Of a DNA stretch of 64,000 bases, positions 47,301 through 59,496 are shown in pieces. Below the pieces are notes generated by a model. The model searched no databases. It saw nothing but the letters and a program-made list of their open reading frames with translations, and was not told where the DNA came from. The stretch covers positions 868,001-932,000 of the forward strand of contig MBPM02000010.1 in NCBI GenBank assembly GCA_001695595.3, in the 5' to 3' direction. The DNA is from Plasmopara viticola. Its lineage: Eukaryota; Oomycota; Peronosporomycetes; Peronosporales; Peronosporaceae. Within the stretch, counting starts at the first letter, position 1, and each line of letters starts with the position of its first letter. The position numbers and the translations under genes were made by a program.

Positions 47301-49150
47301 CTATTGGAGGACGCAGCAACACTGGTGAGGGTGGTGAGGACGTCAAGCGTTTTACCGAGCCCGGAGGTCCACCGAACCCTCGTCGCTCGGCTATCAAACA
47401 GGTGGCATCAGGTCGGTTTGGTGTTACGATGAACTATTTGACTAATGCGGACCAGCTGCAAATTAAGATGGCGCAGGGTGCGAAGCCCGGTGAAGGTGGT
47501 GAGCTTCCTGGCCACAAGGTGAGCGAGTACATTGGCTCGATGCGCCATACTACCCCAGGTGTTGGTTTGATTTCGCCGCCGCCACACCACGACATTTACT
47601 CAATCGAGGATTTGGCTCAGCTCATTCACGACCTGAAGCATTCAAACCCGTCCGCTGAAATTTCTGTGAAGCTCGTGTCGGAAGTAGGTGTTGGTGTCGT
47701 TGCCGCTGGTGTTGCAAAGGCAAAGTCGGACCACATTACCGTATCAGGTCACGATGGCGGAACTGGTGCCTCATCGTGGACTGGAGTCAAGAACGGCGGG
47801 CTTCCGTGGGAGTTAGGACTTGCAGAGACGCAGCAGACGCTCGTGTTAAATGACCTTCGCTCGCGCGTGAAGTTGCAAACTGACGGGCAGTTGAAGACTG
47901 GCCGTGATGTGATTGTTGCTGCTTTACTTGGTGCTGAGGAGTTCGGCTTTGCTACTGGTCCTCTCATCGCTCTCGGTTGTATTATGATGCGCAAGTGCCA
48001 TCTGAACACGTGCCCCGTTGGTGTTGCCACCCAAGACCCAGAGCTGCGCAAGAAATTTCAAGGTCAACCTGAGCATGTGGTGAATTTTATGTTTATGCTA
48101 GCGGAAGAGGTACAGAGTTACATGCGCCAGCTTGGCTTTCGCAAGCTCGACGATTTAATCGGACGCGCTGATCTGCTCAAAGTAAACCAAGATGCGCTGC
48201 ACTACAAGAGCCGCAAATTGGATTTGTCTCCACTTTTGATAAATGCCAGCACGCTGAACGAGAGCGCTGGGGTCAAGAAGGAGATGGAGCAGGACCACGC
48301 GGTTGAGAAATGTATCGACATGCGCTTGATTGAAAAGGCCAAGATCGCTCTCGAAAACAAGACCGCAGTGGTGATTGAGGACGTTGTGACCAATTTGGAT
48401 CGTACGCTCGGTGCCACGCTGTCGCACGAAATATGCAAGCGGTATGGCGAAAAAGGTCTACCGAACGGAACGATTTACTTGAAACTAAAGGGTCACGGGG
48501 GCCAGAGTTTGGCTTTTGGTCTGGCCAAGGGAGTGCGCCTTGACCTCGAAGGAGATTCGAATGACTACGTCGGTAAGGCCTTGTCCGGCGGCGAAGTCGC
48601 GGTGTTTCCAAGTCCAGAGTTTACTGAGCGTGCCAACCCGGAAAACGTCATTGTCGGCAACGCTGTATTGTACGGCGCCACTAGCGGCGAGGCCTTTTTT
48701 TCCGGCAAAGCTGGTGAACGTTTCTGCGTACGCAACTCTGGCGTGAAGGCTGTCGTTGAGGGCGTGGGTGATCACGGTTGCGAGTACATGACGGGAGGAC
48801 GCGTGATCATTTTGGGGTCGACTGGACGCAACTTTGCGGCTGGTATGTCTGGCGGAATTGCCTATGTCTTTGACGAGGACAAGACTTTTCAAAAAAAGTG
48901 TAATTTGGGCATGGTCAACGTCGCACCGCTCATTGAGACGGCAGGGTACGCTGAGATTGAGGAAGTGAAGGCTCTTGTCATGAAACATTTGGAACGCACG
49001 CAATCACTGAAAGCGCAGAAGGTGCTGGAAACTTGGGACTCTTCGGTACACAAGTTCATGCGTGTGATGCCATCCGATTACGAGCGAGTGTTGCTTCACG
49101 GCAAAGCGGTTGTGAAGGAAGCGGAAAAGTTGGCTTCCGCTACCCTTTAA
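44399..49150 (+). CDS. Glutamate synthase (GOGAT) large chain, GltB type
   Basis: A single 1,583-aa exon. The first 60 residues are Arg/Ser-rich with few acids ([20 protein letters not shown]), as in a mitochondrial targeting peptide. Cys64 (DSCGVGMIA) would become the N-terminal nucleophile of the type-II glutamine amidotransferase domain. A central domain follows. The FMN-binding glutamate synthase domain spans roughly 880-1,300 and carries the 3Fe-4S cysteines 1,194, 1,200 and 1,205 (C-X5-C-X4-C). The GXGXG beta-helix ends the protein. The NAD(P)H-oxidising beta domain fused in fungal and plant NADH-GOGAT is absent. The protein is therefore either the alpha chain of a two-gene enzyme or a ferredoxin-type form. 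It converts glutamine plus 2-oxoglutarate to two glutamates. Confidence 0.95.
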   Translation: MFRIHHRAASLSSSTGLFRRASVLTPCRSHGVRGFRTFPGEGADKRALFQQKGLYRQLEEKDSCGVGMIASLKKKPSRSTVLQANEMLVRMSHRGGCGCDPASGDGAGMLVALPHEFVQRVAKDGEFGPAAALLSLEKEKYAVGNVFFNKSAPHDIPLAKKTFDDFAEAMGLKVVGWRRMPTTSDTLGATSLASEPHVEQVLVLNENAKLSGDDFEKELLRLRNVVTSVNEKKFSDFYVNSLSNRTITYKGQLTPEQLFEYYNDLSATDFTSYVALVHSRFSTNTFPSWDRAQPNRIMCHNGEINTLRGNKNWMYARGGTLHSSYFKNRTSDLLPVCSDLKSDSGNFDAVLEILTKASSCNRSLPEGMMMMIPEAWQNDPLVAPQKKDMYKYQSLLMEPWDGPAMMAFTDGKYIGATLDRNGLRPSRYYVTKDDHVLLSSEIGVLENLSEKDIKYKRRLEPGKMFLVDFERGLIVSDDEVKKTVSESRPFKEWLDENLVSLSELTATKKENVMPQKRQRNYAELNRRLNMFGFTTETMDLLMMPMGINGKEPLGSMGNDAPLAVLSEHPKLPFEYFKQLFAQVTNPPIDPIREELVMSLMCPVGPAANILDATAEHAKRLMVEHPVMSTAEMNALKSTNNADWTPKLLDATFAAGSGARGLVEALYRLCEQATDALVNEKAPIIVLSDKLAGVNRYPIPSLLAVGAVHQHLLRTQQRTSVALFTECGDAKEVHDFCTLLGFGADAINPHMAEMALNKMNDEGLLFAHSRKNMANAEVFDKYRAAVGKGILKVMSKMGISTLQSYKGAQVFEAVGLGDDIISMCFEGTNSRIQGTDFEALYTDISRFHEAGYPLHSDMLPLIRNPGSYHFRNDSEIHYNSPKNIVALQRAARENSREAYAQYVEETNALCKRVNLRGLLDFKFVEEDKMPKIDEMESVADIVKRFNTGAMSLGSISQETHEALAIAMNTIGGRSNTGEGGEDVKRFTEPGGPPNPRRSAIKQVASGRFGVTMNYLTNADQLQIKMAQGAKPGEGGELPGHKVSEYIGSMRHTTPGVGLISPPPHHDIYSIEDLAQLIHDLKHSNPSAEISVKLVSEVGVGVVAAGVAKAKSDHITVSGHDGGTGASSWTGVKNGGLPWELGLAETQQTLVLNDLRSRVKLQTDGQLKTGRDVIVAALLGAEEFGFATGPLIALGCIMMRKCHLNTCPVGVATQDPELRKKFQGQPEHVVNFMFMLAEEVQSYMRQLGFRKLDDLIGRADLLKVNQDALHYKSRKLDLSPLLINASTLNESAGVKKEMEQDHAVEKCIDMRLIEKAKIALENKTAVVIEDVVTNLDRTLGATLSHEICKRYGEKGLPNGTIYLKLKGHGGQSLAFGLAKGVRLDLEGDSNDYVGKALSGGEVAVFPSPEFTERANPENVIVGNAVLYGATSGEAFFSGKAGERFCVRNSGVKAVVEGVGDHGCEYMTGGRVIILGSTGRNFAAGMSGGIAYVFDEDKTFQKKCNLGMVNVAPLIETAGYAEIEEVKALVMKHLERTQSLKAQKVLETWDSSVHKFMRVMPSDYERVLLHGKAVVKEAEKLASATL

Positions 49151-51639
49151 TTCTATAAGTAACTATCAAAAGGTAAGCTTTGCATCACATTTCGATTATT
49201 ATCAAGAGGACGTTTTGTATGGAAGGAAATCATAATTGCATGCCCGAGAATAAAAATTGAAAAAAGGCCCTAAAACATTAATTTTTATACGTAAATCAAC
49301 ACTTTGTTTAAGATACGTTATAAATATATTTATCCTCGCATTGGATGCTGCGTGTGTTTTCTTGGGAAGACGCTGCGGAACAATCCTTTTTTTTCAAATT
49401 GGAAATGTAGTGAGATAGCACGCGAATTGCGTTAAATGATTGAATTAAGACTCCAAGCGATCGAGTTGTATCGACGAGCGATTTAAAGCTTCGAAGCGGC
49501 AAAATTGTTGGCAAAATCGCTCAGAGGTAAAAAAAAAAGTCTTTACGTGCAAGGACTACTCACGGATGCTGTCCCTAAACTAATGCAGCTTACTTTGACG
49601 ACAAGTGGCAAGACGTCAGCACTGCGCAATGATGTCAGGCACGATCACTCTAAATTGAGGTGACTCCCGAAGGCCAAAAGCAAACCATCTAGGGGTCGTG
49701 ATGTGCAAGCTTGCCAGTGGGACTTGGTGAGTGACAAATCTCGTGCGCACTAACCGGACCAATTCGCTCAAGATGAATACTCCATTACACGTCACTCTTC
49801 GCAATCGCTACCAGCAAGAAACTCATTTTTGCGGACACGCCTTACCGGCAAGGCAAAAGGTAGGCTCTCAGTGGCTAGTCTCAAGACGTACTGCCTTCCC
49901 TAATCTGGAGAGTATTTTGAGGAAAATTTGTATGGTATTGAAATCGACTTAAAACGAGTCACGCATGCGTTGTATCCACGTCCTCAGTGCAAGTTTCTGC
50001 GTGACCCTGTCCCGTCACACCTGGTAGCACACAAATGTCCGCAAGATTGACAACCTGAATCTACGCGAAGGTTCCAGGGTGTATCAGACACTTTCCGTTC
50101 CGGTTGGTTCAGCATTTCGCACTCCATGGACATAAGGGGAGGGGCCTTCCCTGCTAGGACACTTGAGCTGTACAAGTTGTATAAGCAAAGACTCTGCTCA
50201 AGAACACAGGCAGCCCCGTTTGCGCGTGTATGTTGGTGAAGCGGAAGGGTTTCTTCTCGACTAAAATGAAATCGAGAACCACTTTTTGGGTGAAGAGGGT
50301 AGAGATGGCCACTGGTGCGGCCTCGGTTCTAGAATCAGTGGCACACGACACACTTTCTTTTGTGAGGCTGGGCCAAAAGCTGAGCAAAAAGACTTTAGTG
50401 CAGTGTTTAGACACTTGAAGGCATCGTTTCTTTCTTGGATTTTGAGCATCACCGATGCTTTCTGCAAGCTGATAAAGTTGATGCATCAAATAGCTGACGC
50501 TCTTCATCATCAGAGCGCGTGTAGCAATTGGCTCATCACCATTTGATAGCGCGGGACTGAGGCAATCGTCTCTGGGGCATTTCCCTTTTAATTGATCCAG
50601 GATTTGTGCCTTGCTAGCTACGGCCGAGGAGATCAAATGTTATTTTTATCAAAATTTTTAAATTTCATTTCCAGATTGATTTTATTGTCAAGAGCGTCGA
50701 AATTTGTGCCATTCTTTAGTCGAAATATTCGAATCAAAACTGATTTATTTGCAACTCTCTTTCCAAAATCAGTCAGCCTTTTCTGGTGAACCGCAATGGT
50801 ATGCCGACGTGAAATCTCTTGTGGGCGCCAATGTCGATTACAACTCGAATCAATTTCTATTACTTCGCACAATCACTTGTACAATCGGCAGTCCGTCGGT
50901 GTCGCTTCTTTTTGTGAGAGCTGACAAACTTTTAGAGTCTAAGCTCGCTTTGTGACCTTAAACCACATACCCGTCATAAGGTTTCAGTTTTACACAGCAA
51001 GGCAAAAGGCGTCTGTAGATAATTAGCGTAGATTTTCATCTCTGAGGGCGCAACTTTTGCCACAAACTTTAAAAGCCTGCTAACGCGACGGAGATCTACA
51101 TCGGCAACCTTCGGACAGGGACGTGATTCATTTAACTGCAGCCAAAGTAGTGGGCATTAAATTGTTCGGCAACACTTGAGTCGAAAAGGGCACGAATATT
51201 TTAACGTAGGACAATGATCTGGTATTCCGGAGGAAAAAAAATCCTGTCTGTTGTTGTTTTTCTCAAGTAGAACAATTTGATTTGCTCTTTCTACAGATGC
51301 AGCTTGCGCTTTTAGAAAACTGAGTACGAGGCAAGCCTTCCCTCCGGCCTTCAACTTCCTTAAGTATTTAATTTATGTATAGAGCTCACGTCTTTCTTGC
51401 TTGCAGGCAAAAAAAGAGCGAGCAACACTGGAACCTAACGGTTGCCCACAAATAACTTTGCTCACAGCAGATAATTCATACGTTTCCGGGACGGGGATTA
51501 ACCCACTAAATCTGAACGCTCAACTTTGCCCGGCTTTCTAGTATAAAAGTGCGACGTCATGCGCACCTAATTATCTGTGATTAAGGCTTAATAACAAAAT
51601 GTCTTTCCTTTTTTCGAAGAGGTCATTATCTATTCGTGA
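49151..51639. other. No gene recognised
   Basis: About 2.5 kb. The longest frame (50,636-50,154, minus, 160 codons) has no recognisable domain and no coding hallmark. Several frames on both strands overlap each other. The segment could contain the 5' part of the LINE that follows or an unrecognised species-specific gene. Confidence 0.4.
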
Positions 51640-54600
51640 ATATCTCGAGATGCACCGTGTTACACTTCACATTACGCGCTATGTCTAAGCCCATGATCTC
51701 AGAGCCTGTGCTGCCTGTGCTTGCGCTGTCTGATTCATTAAGACTCAACTTTACTCGTGGAGCTCAAACATCACGACGCACTCAAATCGAGAGGGCTACA
51801 AATGCAGTCGCGGACAAAGACATTAACAAGACGTCCGAGAAGCATTCGACAACTGCTGGAACGTGGTATTGTTCACCTCGGAACCTTCGTGATGGTTCAA
51901 AACGTCTACTGTCCACATGGGCGTACTACTTATTACAGGGGCTACCAGGTCACACGGCACCATAAGTCCGGAGACCATGTATCGGTTGAATTTTCAGGTT
52001 CATCGAATTTTATTATCCACACAAAAGCACCATTTAAATGCCCGCCGTGGCTTTTTAAAAGTGAAGACATCCAACATCAGCTTGGGCTTAATTTAAAACG
52101 TCTTCTGGCATTATGAACCCTTACCGCAACTCAGGATGCATACTGGATGAGCACACGCGCCGAGATCTTATTTTTTAGTAAAGAATACCTCAAACGAAAA
52201 CATGCAACGACTGCTCAACTACGTCAGCTGCTTTTAGCTTTTTAAGAAGCTAAAAGAAATGTTGCGCTAACTCTAAGCGACTTAAACGCATTACTCTGCC
52301 AGGAAGCTCGTTAAGCTTTTACTGACTTTAATACGGCTCTTCGCAACCGCAATTCAATTTTAAAATTTGACCAAGATGTGGTTAATGCCGAAACTCCTTC
52401 AAAAGAACTTTTTCGAGCTCTCGCGGCAACAGCGCCAGAGCTTTAAATCTCTTCGGTCGACACACTGACAGGAGTTTCGCGGGACCCAGACGTAGTCAAT
52501 TCGATTTGCCGTAAATATTGAGGCACTTCATTCCAGTCGAATTCGAAAGACCTAAATATTAAGACCAAAAGTATCAATGCTGGATAAATTCAATCTATTT
52601 ATCGCACAACAGCCGGAGACTAAATGCTTTTAAGTACTATCATTAGAAGCACCGCTTACAGCAAACGACTTTACTACGCCATTATACACACGGCACGTGG
52701 AAAAAGCCTAGGACCAGATGGCCTGCCAGCAGAATACTATCAACAGCTCCCCTCCCGATGGGCTCTGGCGCTTGAATTGGTCTTCGCTTCCCAACTCCGG
52801 CTCGTACAGATGATCAAATTTCAGCGCCGCGCTTACCTATCCTTATTGCACAAAATAGGTAGTCGTTTGGATCCCACTCACGTTACTAAATAATGACACC
52901 AAGTTTGGACTAAAAGCCTTGGCTTACCGGCTTAATCAAGTTTTACCTGCACTTTTAGGGGACGACCAATTTGGGTTTGTGCCTGGTCGGGATATCCGCC
53001 ACGCATTACACTACTTTTTTATCGATAAAATCACAGCACTAATTGTGATTCGCGGACCCCTGCTGATGCCATTTGCCTCGATTTTGCGTAGGCATTTGAC
53101 AGTGTCAACTGGCAAGCTCTAGACCTCGTTCTACAACACTAAAGATTTGGTGAAACAGTTCCTCGCTGGGTTTCGACGTTTTTTACTGAGACATTGGTAC
53201 AAGTCCTTATTAATGATTCTCGCTCACAATTTTTCAGTTTGGGAGCAGGCGTTCGCCAAGGGGACCCGCTATCTCTAGGCCTCTTTGTCCTTTTTATTGA
53301 GCCCCAACTTCGTTGTCTTCGGCTCAAAAATCAAGAATTAACTATCGAGATACGAGACAGTACTCATCACATTATCAGCTTTGCAGACGACGTTACTGAG
53401 CTTGTCAATGATCAACACCAGGCTCCATTATTTCTCGCCCGGGTTCAAGACTTTTGCACTGCGACTGGCATGCAATTTAACATGGATAAAGCAGTTATAT
53501 TTTCACTTCGACCCTGGACATCAGCCAACTCCAGCTTATTACAAACTTTGTCCAATATTGGACCTGGGATTTTGAGCAATGACGAGCACACTAACCTTCT
53601 GGGTATTCTAGTGAGACCCCAGTGCCGGCAAAGCTTACAACTCAATCAACTGCTAATCAGAATCCAAAAGCTCTGCGTGGCTTGGAATTGAAGAGCCCGA
53701 ACTTTACAATGTCGAATTCTATTAATAAAGAAAATGATACAATCTATACTGTGGCATTTATTGAGCGTGCAAATGGTTTCCAAGGAGGAATTGAAACTAG
53801 TTGATCCTGTTATGAGGAATTTTTTTAACACACTCCATCATCAACAACAACTGAGTCAACGATTCGAAGCCAATTTCCCAGCAAGTGGCACTTCGTGCGC
53901 TTCACTGCTGGGGGCTTGGATCTTCACACTATTTCAGATTCGGTTGAGCTGCTTCAAATTAATCTAATTCCTCAGCCTATTCGGCATTGCAGACAAAAGA
54001 GTTGGATCCCTCCCTGCACAAGCTGCCTTGAACTTGGCTCTTCAAGGTCAAGGCATTGGCTTAGACTTTCTATACATGCCTCTTCATACCTCGACTACTG
54101 CATCTCGTTGGAAAGGTGTACCGAGCTATTGGCAACGCACGCTTTCACTATGGACTGTAAACGCCAACCCAGTCTTTACTCAGCTAACTTGGCCAATTTG
54201 GAACAATGCATCCCTGCGCTTTACTTCTGGACGAAAAAGCGTGGCAATACTTCATCGAAAAGCTTGCCAGTATTTATTCCATCACAGAATTTTACAAAAA
54301 TCTACCTTTTGTCAGTGTTTTGGCTAAATTCCTGACACCGTTGCGCTTCGAGAAGCTTATCCGGGTCCTCTGTTCAATCTGCTCGCTCTCTTACTCGAGT
54401 GGCTGAGAGTTCGGCGCCGAGACTAGAAGGAACTTTCCACTATGGCATGCTTGCTATCTACCCGGCTTCCTCGGCATCCATGCTTTCCGCTTTTCATATA
54501 TGAAAATTTGACGAGTACGACATTGTTTATGCGGGTAAAGACTAAATTCGCCGCCTTCTTACGCGAATATACCAACCCAATTTCCAATACAAACCCTGGG

Positions 54601-55290
54601 TCTTGACAATTTCGAGCAACCCATTATTTAGTGGTCTACATAACGACGGCTTTAACGTGATATTCTCCCCGTCTTGTCAGAAATTCTGTTTCGACTTCAA
54701 AGTAATGGATTGGGATTTCGCTACAAATTTGGCTGGCACACTCAACACATACAATGCGGTCATGGCTGTTTCGAAACTGAAACTCCTAAACACCTGCTAT
54801 GGGATTTTTATACAGCAAAACGTATTTGGCGACTATTTCTCCCCCTAATCAAATAGATATTTGCTAATACGATTCGCTGGGAACACGCACTAATTCTCGT
54901 CGAATGAATTGTGCCAAGTTATCACCAGCATATGTATGGCGTCAATCCGTCTATTTGATTTTTTCATATTTTACGATGCTGTATTCTACGGACATTATGG
55001 ATAAACCCTAACAAGGCACTCTACGATGCACCTTGTCTTAAATTTATGAGCGTTTTTCGACAGTGCTTAACAATGATAGGCCTTCATTTACAGCGGCTAT
55101 CCAATGTTCTTACGCATTCACGGCTCGCAAGCTCGCACCTATACAAGTTTTAGCTAAAAAAAATCAAACATGAATGAAACCGGCACTTTTTCGATGACCC
55201 GTTTATCATGTTTACTGGCGCCTAACTTTAGGATTTATTGCACTCAATCACAGTGAATTTCTAGCACTTCGGGTTTTGTCCATTAGTATT
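51640..55290 (+). mobile_element. Decayed L1-like LINE (reverse transcriptase traces)
   Basis: Plus-strand frames encode pieces of a non-LTR reverse transcriptase in order. They are ARGKSLGPDGLPAEYYQQLP (near 52,690), FGFVPGRDIRHALHYF (52,970), GVRQGDPLSLGLFVLF (53,250), SFADDVTELV at the catalytic box (53,380, here FADD) and QFNMDKAVIF (53,475). Near 54,780 a segment reading HGCFETETPKHLLWDFYTAK matches the zf-RVT zinc ribbon at the end of such elements. Many stops and frame changes separate them. Similar text may continue to about 55,290. The endonuclease region is not clear, and neither end is defined. Confidence 0.85.
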
Positions 55291-55374
55291 TTCTTTATTG
55301 AAAATGCGAAACTGCGTCAGTTTTACTTCACGCGAATGTGGGCAGTTTCTAATTACGAAAATCGCTATGATTTA

Positions 55375-55545
55375 CACTCTTTACGATACACACTTTACAG
55401 CCTTATCAGCCTTCGAAGCTTTTGCACGCTTTACGCTTTTTACGCTTACATTATCAACTCTATCGCGTTTTTTAGGCTTTATGAGTTTTATATGCTTTAT
55501 ACGCTTAATTAGCCTTTACACGCTTTTCGCTTTATACCTTAATAG
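55375..55545. repeat. Low-complexity ACGCTTT-rich stretch
   Basis: The pieces ACGCTTT, TACGCTT and GGCTTTA recur irregularly for about 170 bp. No gene is supported. Confidence 0.55.
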
Positions 55546-55559
55546 GAATGCGAAACGTA

Positions 55560-55800
55560 TTCCAGCCTTTTTCTCGCGCGGTCGCAAGATTACTTACATA
55601 TTGGGGTGACCGCTTTCGCGATACATGCTCGTCAACTTTCAAGACCAGCGAGCTTTTCACGCTTTATTGCGCTTCAAGCCTTTTGCTTCTTATTTGAACG
55701 CAGAACTGATTTTAGATCTTTCTTTGCGCGGCCGCAAGGTTATTTTCTTTTGGAGTGACCGCTTTCGCGATACATGCTTGTCCTCTTCCGAGATCGGCGG
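55560..55800. repeat. Two-copy tandem repeat, about 149-bp period
   Basis: The block GTGACCGCTTTCGCGATACATGCT occurs at 55,606 and again at 55,755. Each copy is preceded by a CGCGCGG(T/C)CGCAAG block about 40 bp upstream. The intervening sequence differs more. Function unknown. Confidence 0.7.
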
Positions 55801-57139
55801 TTACACTTAGCTACCGACTTCCGCGCTTTCAAGATTTAAAGAAGATTCGTCATAACCATTCGAGCCCGAGTGCTGCCAGGAGATAACTTCGTTTGGCTAA
55901 AGGAAGCAGACTTTTTCACGCAAATGTTAAAGCCACGTAGACTGGTCAGGTAAAGGCTTCCCACCACGCAAAATCGTCGCATGCTTTGTCTTTATACCAC
56001 AAAGAGATATTGAAACGTGCACTCACGCCCCGAAAGGCGTGATGTTAGTGCGAACTCTGTGACTGGCGCAGCACCCTCCTCGCACACCAACACGTCGGTA
56101 TGAGATAAATTTCATTCTTACCCCAAGTTGCGACTAGAACGCTCTTCACAAAGTTCCGGACTTCCGCTTTCTCTGAAAATTCTATTACTTTATTGCACGA
56201 CTCAACTACACTTCAAGAGGTAACTTAGTTATCTTTGAGCTGATCTAGTTAAGATGTAGAGTGAAATGTCACGTATCTTAATTGTGGGCACGCAAAAAAA
56301 TTAAGATTTTGCGGTTAATTAAAAGCTGATTTTTTCTACATAATATTTAACTGATTTGTATCTTTGGTGTATGCTTTTTAGGCATCCATTCCGGTAATAC
56401 CGTATGCAAACCGGTACGAATACGCAAGGGCATTTTAATAGGCAGCCATCTTTTACCATAAAACCTCGGCTTTATGTGATGTTTTGGACAAAAAGTATGC
56501 TTTGATTGTGGACGCGCACAAGTCCGGAAACAAATAGCTCAATTGCTTGGATTTTTCTTCATTTAATCGAACGGTCGGTGCAAATTCTCGTGTAAAGCTC
56601 CCAAAAGAGAAAAAATCTAGATTTTTATACGTAAACATTAAAATGTAAAGCCGGCAACAACCATTCAAATTAGCAGCCATGATGACTTTTAGGACGATTT
56701 CTTTCGCATTCAAAAAGCTTGGTAATCGTCATGCATTGGATTAGATCAGTAGATGCAGTGAGAGGCGTCCGTGTCTATCCACATACATGGATTGCGCATC
56801 ACTGAGACAAAGCGAGGCAGTGTGAAGTAACAATGTTGGAATTCCGCCTTGAGATACCTTCATGAGTGATAGTGTCAGAAACTGGGCAAGTTTACGTTTG
56901 CAGCCCCGGCAAAACTGTCTACTTATGCACTCTTGCTTAACTTCAACCGCACCACTTTGGTGCCTGGCAATGTACTGACAGGCTGCCAGTGGTACAAGTT
57001 GATTGCAAAAGTGTCAAAGGTTGATACACTGCACCTGGCGGCCAAGCGCGTCAACTGGCGCAAGGCGCGTCATTGTCGGATGACGTCGCTATCCACCAGG
57101 AATGACGTAGTCGTGTGACGCAGTCACTAACGTTGTCTC
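55801..57139. other. No gene recognised
   Basis: Only short frames. A region near 56,930-57,118 has a 61-codon open frame without known domain. Confidence 0.4.
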
Positions 57140-57141
57140 TT

Positions 57142-57227
57142 GATTGGTTGCTCTGCTGGCCTCTTGCTCGTTTCGATTGGTTCAAATTTAAAAGAGGTGG
57201 GGCACTGTCATGTCTCTGGTATATAAA
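57142..57227 (+). promoter_or_regulatory. CCAAT-like pair and TATA box upstream of small gene
   Basis: Two inverted CCAAT elements (GATTGGTT at 57,142 and GATTGG at 57,175) are followed by TATATAAA at 57,220-57,227. That is about 105 bp before the ATG at 57,332, with a G-rich segment between. TATA boxes are uncommon in oomycete promoters, so this arrangement stands out. Confidence 0.5.
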
Positions 57228-57331
57228 CTCGGTTTTTTTTCCGTAGAGCAGTTTCTGTCAGGTATCATTAGATGGTGCATTTTCGTATTTGCCACGGGTT
57301 GCAAACGATTTTGCCCTTAGCTTGACTAATC

Positions 57332-57631
57332 ATGGAAAGCGTTGCCACGATCCCAAGCTACAACGCTCAGCGTCAGCTCAGCTCCTTTGTATCTCTCGAT
57401 GCTGACGATGAAATGGCGCTCCTTATCCTCGAGGTACGTCTGGAGACTGAGATAAGACTGCACGGTACCTTAACTAACGTAATCGATTGCTTCATTGGCC
57501 TAAATCAGGAGCTCTCGTACATGCGGCGCTCGTTTACGGGCGTGGCCGCGGAGATTGCAAGCTCTCCGTCCAGTACCCCGGCAGCGGGGCTCAATGCGAT
57601 CAAGGAAGACGACGAAGAGGAGGAAGATTAG
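57332..57631 (+). CDS. Small helical protein with acidic tail, function unknown
   Basis: The product has 99 aa and starts at a clear ATG. It has a helical middle (ALLILEVRLETEIRLHGTL, then FIGLNQELSYMRRSFTGV) and ends EDDEEEED. The size, the heptad-like spacing and the LNQEL segment recall small kinetochore DASH/Dad subunits, but the resemblance is weak and I do not assign it. The CCAAT/TATA promoter just upstream and the absence of overlapping transposon sequence support a real gene. Confidence 0.55.
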   Translation: MESVATIPSYNAQRQLSSFVSLDADDEMALLILEVRLETEIRLHGTLTNVIDCFIGLNQELSYMRRSFTGVAAEIASSPSSTPAAGLNAIKEDDEEEED

Positions 57632-58225
57632 AATGCTGTCAGTCTCAATAGTAGAGGATCACGCGAAAAAATAGACGGGTGCATCATACTCCCTGGACCC
57701 GCGCACGACAGGCTTGTGTCATTGGATAGTACGCAATGATGGTAACCACCAACACAGGACAAGTTGTGGTAGTTTAGCGACTGCAAACGCGTTATTTATT
57801 TCAAAGCAATGCGATTTCTTTCCTTGGGTTGAGTTTGATGCGGAGTTTCTTAAGCATCGCCACCAGCGGCCGAAGGCTTCAGTGGTTCACGCTTAGGTCT
57901 TCAATTAGGGATAGATTACTTATAAATTTTTGTACTAGGCACATTTGCTATATGATATTACTCAAAATCGTTGGTGCTGTAGTATGCTACAGTGCTTTAA
58001 TTTGGTAAATTCAAAAAAAGATTAAAGATGGCATACTTATAGCTAGGCAAAAATCGTGCTACCCATTTAATAGTATCTCGAGAGTACTGCTTAAGCATTT
58101 GATAGTATACTGGGACACAATAGACCAATCAAAGGAAAGCTATAGTACTACTATGTGAGCAAGGGTTCTTATTCCTCAGATCTTATACGTCTTGCATGTC
58201 CTCTGCCTTCCAGTACTGCGCTCGC
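57632..58225. other. Intergenic, no gene seen
   Basis: Spacer between convergent genes. Short frames only. Confidence 0.5.
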
Positions 58226-59356
58226 TTACATAACACTCATGACCTCCAACGTCTTCACGACAGTGGCCTGCTCCGTCCCCAACCCCTCCTCCTTGCTCAT
58301 GATCGGGTATGAAGCATCGGTCGCAATGCCACACTGATTGTCCTTGTTGCGGCTCATCATAATATAACCCTTCATGCCCCAAGAACTGCCCCACGAGTTT
58401 TTGACAAGCCAATGGTCTTTCTTTTTATACGCGCCGTAACCAGCTGCGGCCACACCATGGTCCAGCGCATCCGGAGCCTTCCCACAGAGAGGCCAGTTGT
58501 ACACACCGTGGCGGTACAGCTGAAAGGTAAAGCTACTCGCATCAATGGCCACTGCCTGCACGCCTTTGGTAGCAATAGCGGCTTGCAGCGCACCTTCATC
58601 ACCAGATGTCACATTTCCATACGAAGTAAAGTGGCCAATGGCCTTGTCATCCTTCGCTTTGCATACGCCCTTGGACTCGGCAGTATACTGATAGTCTTCC
58701 TCTCGGTCGATTTTACCCTTGTGATGACTGATAATCTCTGCGTACCCCTCACTCATCTCCCCGCCATGGTTACACGTATCGATGCCATTGAGAGTACAGT
58801 CCACAAGTTCCTGTTCCGAGAATGCCTCAATCTTACCAGTAGCTAAAGCGTAAGCGCTCTCCATAGCCGCCACAGCCGAGAACGCCCAGCACGAGCCACA
58901 CTGACCTTGATTCTTGACCGGGGTGACCGCGTCATGGTCCCGCCAGTCCCAAGAATCCGGGAGATCCTCAACGTTTTCGGGCTTGACGAACGTTTCACAG
59001 GCGCCCGAGGAAGAGACTTTGGCTCGGTAAGTCAGCAACTGCTTGTACTCGGCGTCCGATAAATCTGCGAGATCATTCAATCCAAGCGTAAAGCTGTAAT
59101 CTCCCCTTTCATAGGCTTCATTGTGCGCTGCAATGCGCTTGAAATTGGTTGCAAAAGCTTGAAAACGCGACCGGACGAGATCGTCGTCGTTATCGACATA
59201 GCGATAGTCCTTCTTATAGTCGAGCGTGTAGTCAACAAATGCCTGCCACGTCTGCTGCTCTGCAGAATGCAGCCACGTTGGCAGCTCATTATCTAGCGCT
59301 ATAGCAGGGGCGAGCACTGCAGTTGCAGCGACGTACAGCGGGCCGCTCAGCTTCAT
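58226..59356 (-). CDS. Secreted papain-family (cathepsin L-like, C1A) cysteine protease
   Basis: 376 aa in one exon, with a signal peptide at residues 1 to about 20 (MKLSGPLYVAATAVLAPAIA). An I29 inhibitor propeptide covers roughly 35-105 (FQAFATNFKRIAAHNEAY). The mature enzyme starts near LPDSWDWRD. The catalytic Cys156 lies in QGQCGSCWAFS, His300 in LDHGVAAAGYG and Asn320 in WLVKNSWGSSWG. The oxyanion Gln is Gln150. A C-terminal tail of about 20 residues follows the last conserved Cys/Asp block. Likely a vacuolar or secreted protease. Oomycetes use such enzymes both for nutrition and during host colonisation, but no effector motif is present. Confidence 0.95.
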   Translation of the reverse strand: MKLSGPLYVAATAVLAPAIALDNELPTWLHSAEQQTWQAFVDYTLDYKKDYRYVDNDDDLVRSRFQAFATNFKRIAAHNEAYERGDYSFTLGLNDLADLSDAEYKQLLTYRAKVSSSGACETFVKPENVEDLPDSWDWRDHDAVTPVKNQGQCGSCWAFSAVAAMESAYALATGKIEAFSEQELVDCTLNGIDTCNHGGEMSEGYAEIISHHKGKIDREEDYQYTAESKGVCKAKDDKAIGHFTSYGNVTSGDEGALQAAIATKGVQAVAIDASSFTFQLYRHGVYNWPLCGKAPDALDHGVAAAGYGAYKKKDHWLVKNSWGSSWGMKGYIMMSRNKDNQCGIATDASYPIMSKEEGLGTEQATVVKTLEVMSVM

Positions 59357-59496
59357 GTTCGTCTACTTTTTTATAAAGATCCAAGTTCTTTAGGGTGTAT
59401 AAAAGCCAATCAGAACGCTCCAATTTTGTAATCAATTTGAGGAATTTAGTACTCTAAAGTGCAATGAAAATATCAAAATACAGAGTCTACGCATTG

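Noticed and set aside
44410..49003. Several minus-strand frames of 80-172 codons inside the glutamate synthase gene
   Set aside because: Shadows of the long plus-strand gene, with no start context, domains or introns of their own.
50154..50636. 160-codon minus-strand frame between the glutamate synthase gene and the LINE
   Set aside because: No domain or signal peptide and several overlapping competing frames. Kept as unassigned intergenic DNA.
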